From: Cyathus striatus
Taxonomy: Eukaryota > Basidiomycota > Agaricomycetes > Agaricales > Nidulariaceae
Direction of reading: 5' to 3'
DNA: 64,000 nt
NCBI GenBank assembly: GCA_025738555.1
Contig: JAOVFP010000017.1
Location: 1,612,001 to 1,676,000, forward strand
The first letter of the stretch is position 1. Each line of letters opens with the position of its first letter. The position numbers were made by a program, and so were the translations under genes. Positions 57,305 through 64,000 of the stretch are shown here, one piece after another. A model generated the notes under the pieces. The model was not told where the DNA came from. It made no database searches and worked only from the letters and a program-made list of their open reading frames with translations.

Positions 57305-58507
57305 ATGCTGGTTAACGGCTTTTTTTTTGTTTATGGGCTATAAGTTAACGATTCTTCGACTTCCAGGATGAGATATTAAGACAATTTATGTGCTTCCTTT
57401 TACGTGCAAGTCTATTACCGTACGCACCATTTAAACTTGTGTGTAGATATACCCCGTACACGTATATGTATCTCTTCTTATGTAGCCTCGTTAAGTTTGA
57501 GTGTAGTTTAGCGATACAGTGCTTGTGGGGCTAATGATTATACCAACCCACACATATACTCCTGCAGAGTTAGAGGACGAGACAGCTGATGCGGCGTGTA
57601 CCAGATAGAAACGTCTCCATGTAGCAGCTACAACTTGTCGACGGTCCTTGAGATAATAATGATTCGCTTCCATGCTTGAATTAACGACCAATCGATTGTG
57701 ATTACACCACAGCATAAGTACAAGGCCTCTCAGATTCCTCTCAGTTATTTTTGGGTGGATCGATCATATGGTTATGCGCTTGTTCTCAGGCTGAATCCTG
57801 AGCGCTTGAGCATACGATAATCGATTTAGCTGAACCGGTATAGCCTCATGCCATCGATCTGCCAGCTATGTATGTACCATCATCCATAATGACTGAAGCG
57901 ACTGTGCTATATTTATAATTAGTAGTGAAATCTAAGAGAGCACCCATGATTGAAGTAATAATGATTAGGTCGTCAAGATAGTCAATGTAATTCCCACTAC
58001 CTTTTAAGGTAGTTGGGTTATAGGGACCTCTGGGTTTCCCTATAAGTCAATTTGTGGATCGCGGGTCGGGATCTCACTTTCTGGCAATATAATTGGCCGA
58101 AGCCCCATTACGTTCTGTGATTGGTTGGTGGACAGATCAATTGATCACTTGTGACATTCTGTGACAAAGGAGTGACGAAGCGCTGTAAGTACTATCATTT
58201 GATGGGCTTTGCAAATGTTTTTAGATGTAACATCATCTCCACATCGAAGTATCGCACATACATGATATATATACCATTCGAAAGATATGCTTCTCAGCTT
58301 TCCAAATATGTATTTTTTTTGTGGAAATCCAATGTTGTAGCAATGAAAACTGAACATAGGTGAAGGGTCCTAACTCATGGGGTTCTGCCAATTTTGTCAC
58401 ACCGGGTCACACAGAACTTCAGAGCCAGCATTCAGCACCACTGCGGGTTTTGAAATCTGAGCGTAAATTTGCCCTTGTGCAAAGTGGTTTTGCAAAGTTT
58501 GCCTGTG
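57305..58507. other. Spacer downstream of P-6, then non-array sequence
   Basis: 57305-57990 is homologous to the spacer after P-0 and to the sequence right of the pogo element (ATCTAAGAGAGC...CCCATGATTGAAGTAATAAT). Array homology stops at about 57990 (CAATGTAA) and resumes near 62917 (TATGACATACTTAGTACC), so roughly 4.9 kb in between is foreign to the unit. 57993-58507 itself holds no gene; it includes a small hairpin (CCACTACCTTTTAAGGTAGT). Confidence 0.55.
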
Positions 58508-61340
58508 CAGTGCAAAGTTGCAAAGTGAGCTACCATTTACATATGTTGTCTGGTTTTCCATCTTTTACACCACAGCCTCCATTATATAATGAACAGATGA
58601 ATTCATATAATACTACATTGAAAAGAATAAGTATATACATTGATGGTACTATGCTACATTGAAAGTGGTCACTGTCACTGTTGTCTATGAAATGGATAGG
58701 TGGGCGGTAGACCATCCTGGGGATTATGGGGTATTGTATTAAGACCATGGTACTGTGTGGTATAAGGGTTAGAGTGAATATAATACAAATGTTGATTGTG
58801 TTGAAGATAATATGGTGCAACTGATGATGAAGCATTGGGCGCGATAGCAGGTGGAAGGGATGAGTTAAAATCTACTGAACCCCGAAAAGCAAGAGGTGGC
58901 GGGACTGGGCCGTGCTGATTAGTGGGTTGGGAATAAAAAGGGCTAATTGGATGAGACGTTGGAGGAGATGGCACATTGTCAGCTGGAACTGAGTCATTGT
59001 TCCCCTCACCAGAAGGTCCTGCTTGTACCACATCCCCACCGCCTCATCGTCCCCACCCACCATAAAGTCCTGCAAAATGAGGGTTGTCCTTCAGTTCTGG
59101 GTGTGAATCGAGGTGGGTTTTAATCATGGCTTTGAGTTCCTCATTTGTACGTTGCTTTCCCATATTCGGATTGGTCAGCAGTAGGGATAACACAACCATG
59201 ATCTCTTTCAGATCGTCCTTGTTCTTTGTTGCCAGCTGACCTGTGAATGCCAGTGTGGGTCCTCTCACTAAACGTTCTGCTCTCTTTGCCTCTGCTGCTG
59301 CTTCTCGTCATTGCTTTGCCTCCTCTTTCTTCTTCTGCTTTGCATTCTTTTCGTTCATTTTTTACTGAAATTGCTCCTTTCCAATTCCTGAAGTGAGCAA
59401 CCTTGAACCCAATTGCAATGCAGGGTCTTTTTTCTTTTTGTTTTTCTTTCCATTTAAGCGGTGCTGCAGTTTATCGATTTGGCGAGCAGCAAGCATGCAG
59501 TGAGTAGTCCTTTTGTCAGTGATACATTTTAGCTGCTGGTTTTCCTTCTCCAGCCGTGCATTCTTGGCTATCGTGTGCTCAAGCATTCGTGCATCTGACC
59601 AATTTGAAGGGAAAGTTAGCGGAGTAGAGCGCTGGCTATGGAAGCTGCATGATACAGTGGGGAAAGGGGTGGTTTCTGCACCACCCACTGAAACGAGAGG
59701 TAAGTGAGCATTCTGAGATATTGAGCCATGCATGACAGATTGCTGATCGCCCATTGACGCTGGCAGGGATTGGATGAAGGGAGGAATAGTTGACAAAGCA
59801 ACTGTGTATGCATCAGTTGATGAGCTGGACTCAGGTAAACTCATTTCCTCATCACACATTTCCATGTCTTCATCTTCCTCACCCTCCTCATCTCCAGCAT
59901 TATCGTTTTCATCCTCTTCACTGCCATCATCACCCAAACCGGACTTGTCACTGTCAGATGGGTACTCTCCTTCATATCCTGTGGGCAGTATTGGATAGGA
60001 TGAAGGGAGGTGAGCATGTATTGATGTTTGGTGGCTAGGTGCAAAATCCTCTGGTGTAAAGAGATTGGCATTAACAGGACAGATCCCGCTTTTCCTAAAG
60101 GCCTCTTTAATCGTTTTCTCTTTGAACACTTCCATCCATGCCTCCATATACTCCTTAACAAAATCTCCAATCGGTATCTCATGTCCTGTTTCCTCCAAAA
60201 CATCGTTGCACCGTCTTGCAAAGGAACGGCTAAGAGGGCCAAATACCCCAACATCAAGGGGCTGGAGACGATGTGTCGTGTGTGGTGGGAGACACAGAAG
60301 ATGAATATTGTTGCTAAGGGCCAGGTTATGTATCTCTTCAGTGAGGTGGGACCTATGACCATTGAAGATAAGAAGGATTGGCTTCCCACTTGTGTTCCAT
60401 GCTGTTGCTTGAGGTATGAACGAGTTCTTGAACCACTCAGTCCCAAGGTGGTCATCTGTCCAGCTGTTGGGTGATGTTCCAATCCTTCATAGCCATTGGT
60501 AAGTGTACAGCTGTCTGACTTATTTACAATCACTCACAAAATTTCGTTGTCCACCTCAAACCAACTGTTATGGTACTTTGTTCCTGGAAAGACAAATCCT
60601 GGCTTGAATGCGTTACCATCTGCACTAACACACTCGATAACTGTGACCAGCTCCAGGTTACTACTTGCACTTTGGTATGATGGCCACTTCGACCTTGGGA
60701 CAAGAAACTTCTCAGGTGAGATCTTACGACCTCCTCCTTGTTGACACCCTTTCTCATCCATATTGTACACATTCTCCCAAGGGATATCCAGTGTTTCGAG
60801 TGTCTTTTCCAGCAGAATGAAGTGATCATGAACATCATTCGCATTGAATGCTTGACCTCATTTGGGATCAAGCCCGGATGGTCTTCTGAGCCTGACTGTA
60901 GGATGCCGTGACAGAAATCTCTGAACCCAGTTTTCTGCTGGCTTAACACGACCTCCTGTGATATATTCAACAGTATTCCGAAGTGACTGCTTACTGAGTG
61001 GCTGTCCCTGTGTGCTAAGCTCCTTGATCCAGCTAACAATGACCTGCTCTTGCACATGGCTGAGATGCTGCTGGGATTCATGACCCATCTGTGCACTTTG
61101 ATTGAGGCCAGCCTTTCGCCATCGTAGTGTCCAGTATGAGACATTGAACTTTGTGGCAACCTCAGGCATGGTAAGTGGGTTGTCGCCAGGATTAGTAGAC
61201 TGAGCAAGTAGGAAGTCGCAAGCATCATGAAGGCATTTCTCGGTGTCGACATGTTGCTTCCGCTTTCCCTCCTTCCCCATACAGCATGCGGCTGTCACGT
61301 GCTGTCAAAATTCCCAGTTTGGATTTGCAACTTTGCACCG
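58508..61340 (-). mobile_element. Degenerate pogo-like element
   Basis: CAGTGCAAAGTTGCAAA at 58508-58524 pairs with its complement at 61324-61340, with one mismatch. These ends tightly enclose one transposase gene: the ATG lies 60 bp inside the right end and the coding region ends about 165 bp from the left end. CAGT ends fit pogo/Tigger. The flanking dinucleotide is TG on both sides instead of TA, so the boundary is not proven. The transposase is broken. Confidence 0.65.
58675..61280 (-). pseudogene. Second pogo-like transposase, decayed
   Basis: Starts MGKEGKRKQHVDTEKC at 61280. HTH/CENP-B-type domain (FNVSYWTLRWRKAGL; SKQSLRNTVEYITGG; ENWVQRFLSRHPTVRLR), then RPSGLDPK followed by TGA at 60858-60860 (probably from CGA, giving DPKRGQAFN-type sequence). 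MDEKG carries the first Asp. An intron at 60485-60537 leads to TSPNSWTDDHLGTEWF and ILLIFNGHRSH, where the family's second catalytic Asp (DGH) is Asn, and then THRLQPLDVGVFGPLSRSF. An acidic stretch and coiled coil follow, then TAA at 59362-59364. Beyond it homology continues in the same frame (EAAAEAKRAERLV, a SAP-like ELKAMIKTHLDSHPELKDNP, HFAGLYGG), with further stops at 59308 and 59044, into a proline-rich tail. Inactive. Confidence 0.85.
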
Positions 61341-62959
61341 TGTCGGAGTTTGAATGCCAATAGCCCTACAATCGTTCTCTTTGTCACGCTTGTACATATT
61401 TCATACTTCCTCCACAGATATGACCTAAACCTTTGCACAGAATCGTTTGTATTTGTATTTTAATGGTGTAGATAAACTATGGGGCTGTATGAGCACTTTT
61501 TCATTGTGTTATAAGCAGTAAAGTGCAAAAAATCCGTTATTTTAGACATATTTGGCACAGATCAGTAGTCTAAGCTTGGAATTATATAAAATAAAATACA
61601 GATTCATAAATATCATACATGAATACATATATCTACCAAATTGCAACGTTATCGGACCAGCCGATGTGTTAAAAAGTCATGATTTGCAACACCCCATGAC
61701 TTTGCATCACCCATCAAATGATAGTATTGATTAATATTGATTTTCTCTCATTTTTCCCTTTCGCAATTGTTATAATACCCCTTATCATTGTCTCCCGGCC
61801 CTGGTCATACCACTGGTCATGCTAGTCGTTGAATTCCCCACAGTCCCTGTCTTCCCAGTTGTCACTTTCATTGAGTCTCTTTTCTATACATTTCCTCACT
61901 ACATTATGTCCACACTTCCTCCTACAGTAGCACCCTCCTTATGCTGTGATCATGGTCATCTTCCAGTCCCCCTCCTCCCTCCTTTCTCTTTTGCAATATA
62001 AAGACCATGGCCATGGCTCTAAATCCTCCTTTGGGGTACAATAGCAAACTTGTTTGACGACTACAAACATTGTCTCCACACTATGTCATTTTCACCGTCA
62101 GCATCTCCAGCCACACTCTCCAGCAACCCATGATCTCATGGCAGATTGGCCATACATTAATCGTCCCTCATCATTGTTCTGTCTCTTTTTAATACCCCCC
62201 TTGTCATTATCTCCACCCTCTCGTTGTTACCTTCACCCTGGTGCCAGTCTTCTGGTCCTTTTACCTAACCTTCGAGGCCCTGGGCATGATATTGATGTTT
62301 CTACCTGTGTCATTTACTACATTTCCTTTTCCTTAATGCCCCCACCACCTCACCCCCATTTATGCCGTACGAACCACAACATGCCATCCCGCTAACCAAT
62401 TACTAGTGGAATCATACTGCATACCCAACTTCAACTCTCCCTCCCTCTTCGTGCAGATCCTGGACAAGGATAAAGGCAAGCACTTTAGCATTATGCCTAC
62501 AATTTCGTTTGTGAGTAAACAGAATAGTCTCATGAGCTCAAGTGGGTCATGAAGAAGACTTATGGTGGGGAAAGTTGATGTGTGTGTTGGAGTCGGGTGG
62601 TGGGGGAGGATATGAAGGAGAAAGAAAGAACAGATCTAGAGGGAAGGAAGAGCAAGAGAGGGTTCAGTAGAAAACCTATAACAAGGCTGAAGGTGAGGCC
62701 TGTCTGTGTCATAGTACCTACTGATAGTAGTCAGTTTGCAATGATATGTTTCTGTAATCATTTGCATTTAATTGTCTTCCCTTCCATTCATGTAAATTTT
62801 TATATACTTCTAGTATCATCTATATGGTTTATTAAAGTTTTTCGTCATTACATCATGAATTGGTAAAAAGCTTTGTGGTAGTGGGCTGTGCCACTTGCTG
62901 GCCTTATTTCTTTATGACATACTTAGTACCTTAGACTGGTATGTAGTTTTGCAATAGCA
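61341..62959. other. Gene-free sequence of unknown origin
   Basis: No convincing exon. Open frames at 61819-62395 are low-complexity (proline, serine and valine rich) without family resemblance. Array homology restarts at about 62917 (GACATACTTAGTACCTTAG). Confidence 0.5.
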
Positions 62960-63203
62960 TGTTGAAATAAACGATGTATTGACGACAACGGCATTACATT
63001 TGACCTCAAAGCACGCAAGGGGAGGAAGCAAGAGGCAAATGGATAAGTAAATACAGTACATAGTATACTACTTAAATACATAGAAAGCGGAGCACATTGT
63101 CTGTAGAATACATAAAAGGTATAGCAAACTATCTAAAAGCATATGTGGAGGCAGCATGGAATGATAATAATTGTGACATTTGAATAGGTAATATAATTCT
63201 ACA
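62960..63203. mobile_element. Solo LTR (244 bp)
   Basis: Begins TGTTGAAATAAACG and ends ATTCTACA. TAGCA is at 62955-62959 and 63204-63208, a 5-bp target duplication. The homologous spacer at about 16755 reads ACAATGGCAGGCGTTG without the insertion. A related fragment lies at about 3822-4042. Confidence 0.85.
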
Positions 63204-63208
63204 TAGCA

Positions 63209-64000
63209 GGCTTTGTTCTGTGTTGGCTGTGACTTGGGTCTGCCTAATGTGTGAGAGAAACGTCACTAGGTTGTCGTCATGGTTGACGTTGATGACAGGC
63301 TACAGCAACATTCCCGATGGCCTGAACGATGATCAATATCGTGGGAAGTCGTGTTGAGTCCTGCTTGGTGAACGTGCGCATGATATACGTACTTGCTATG
63401 ATCCGCCCTAGTTCCACACAACAATTCGCATCCATGTGCCAACCCCCTCTCCTTTCCACTGTAACCTCTTCACCACCTTGTATGACGTGTACGCAACACA
63501 TATGAAAGGCCTAAGTACTAAGTGGTTACCCTCGGCGTGTACTGGAGAATGTGGTTGCTGTTGCAAAGACCGGTGTCTGTTCTTTCCGATGGCAAAACTA
63601 CTGCGAGGAAGAGGGGAGCGGTAGTGCAATTTGGGTCTTGACTGTACGTTCTCCTTCCCCCTACCACCTCTCGTCTAATCTCTTGTTTTACTAGTAGTAT
63701 TCTCATCCCTCCTTATTGTCAACCAGCTTCGAGCTCCTTTCTGCTTCGAGGCAGGGTGAGAAGATGAATCTCTTGAACATTCTGTTATACAGTGATGGAA
63801 TGATTGACATGCTCAATAGTGTACGAGTGCAGCTCAAGTGCTAAGATGGTGAGTCGGAGCGACTGTGATCACTATTGTTTCGTAGATCTAAATCCATACG
63901 TACGCCCCTCTCTCCTTACCCAGTCGAACCAAGTTGAGTCTAACCCTCCTCGTAAGCACAACTATGTTTCGCCCACTCCTTCCTTCATCTGCTCCAGCAT
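63209..64000 (+). pseudogene. P-6b: truncated-type protease-like copy, cut by the window end
   Basis: Matches the beginning of P-0b, P-1b and P-2b: the spacer GGTTGACGTTGA, then TLYDVYATHMKGL near 63475 and the TM-region exon (FSSLLIVNQLRAPFCF) near 63700, followed by the intron-like LNPYVRPSLL stretch. Stops and a deletion relative to P-1b (near 63750) are visible. The sequence continues beyond the window, so the array does too. Confidence 0.65.

Noticed and set aside
59774..60474. Plus-strand ORFs across the second transposase
   Set aside because: They are antisense shadows of the minus-strand transposase, which has clear domain motifs and a fitting intron.
57993..62885. CCCACTACC at 57993 and its complement at 62877-62885 as the ends of one large 4.9-kb element
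   Set aside because: The inverted match is only 9 bp and the flanks do not show a target duplication, although array homology does break close to both points.
1..64000. CRISPR arrays, bacterial operons, rRNA or tRNA genes
   Set aside because: None seen. Introns, LTRs and NACHT family features point to a eukaryotic genome, and no cloverleaf or rRNA segment was recognised.

Overview
The window looks like nuclear DNA of a filamentous basidiomycete fungus, most likely an Agaricomycete. The reasons are short spliceosomal introns (49-62 nt), NACHT NTPases with the Agaricomycete-type lead-in HNSKESFDQPKCHPRTR before the P-loop, pogo-like transposases, a RecQ-like helicase repeat and several solo LTRs. 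All functional calls come from reading motifs and aligning repeat copies by eye; no search was run.

Most of the window (about 4.9-57.3 kb, resuming at 63.2 kb) is a tandem array of one two-family unit. Each unit has a minus-strand NACHT STAND ATPase of about 840 aa, a divergent intergenic region of about 0.5-0.65 kb with a TATATATA box 102-106 bp from the NACHT ATG, and plus-strand copies of a multi-exon membrane protein. The membrane protein matches the FXNA/PFF1-type vacuolar M28 'peptidase' family in domain order, but its zinc-binding and catalytic motifs are lost. NACHT copies start at 8156 (A), 21728 (B), 29730 (C), 36882 (D), 43067 (E) and 49307 (F), with a 3' remnant G at 54969-55133. 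B and C are fully open, E has one late frameshift, and A, D, F and G are broken. Every protease-like copy seems damaged. The NACHT proteins share a long C-terminal region that I cannot assign, in place of the usual WD40, ankyrin or TPR repeats.

Mobile elements explain most departures from the unit. They are: a foldback palindrome (8817-10520); a complete pogo-like element with an apparently intact 684-aa transposase and TA target duplication (14093-16649); a terminal-inverted-repeat element with unknown ORFs (37519-38741); a TA-flanked MITE (49862-50137); a helicase-carrying element with a 9-bp target duplication (50460-52293); a decayed pogo-like element (58508-61340); and solo LTRs at 11692-11962, 56880-57049 and 62960-63203. 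Uninterrupted sister copies in the array act as natural empty sites for several of them.

The left edge (1-4.9 kb) holds a foldback half-copy, a relic of the NACHT/protease spacer in reverse orientation, a TA-flanked candidate element and AT-rich sequence without recognisable genes. The array shows repeated CpG-type decay (CGA codons turned into TGA), mosaic NACHT copies and a near-identical 1.07-kb tract in two neighbouring units, which suggests gene conversion. The biologically notable point is the co-amplified, divergently arranged pairing of a STAND ATPase with a catalytically dead vacuolar-protease-like membrane protein.
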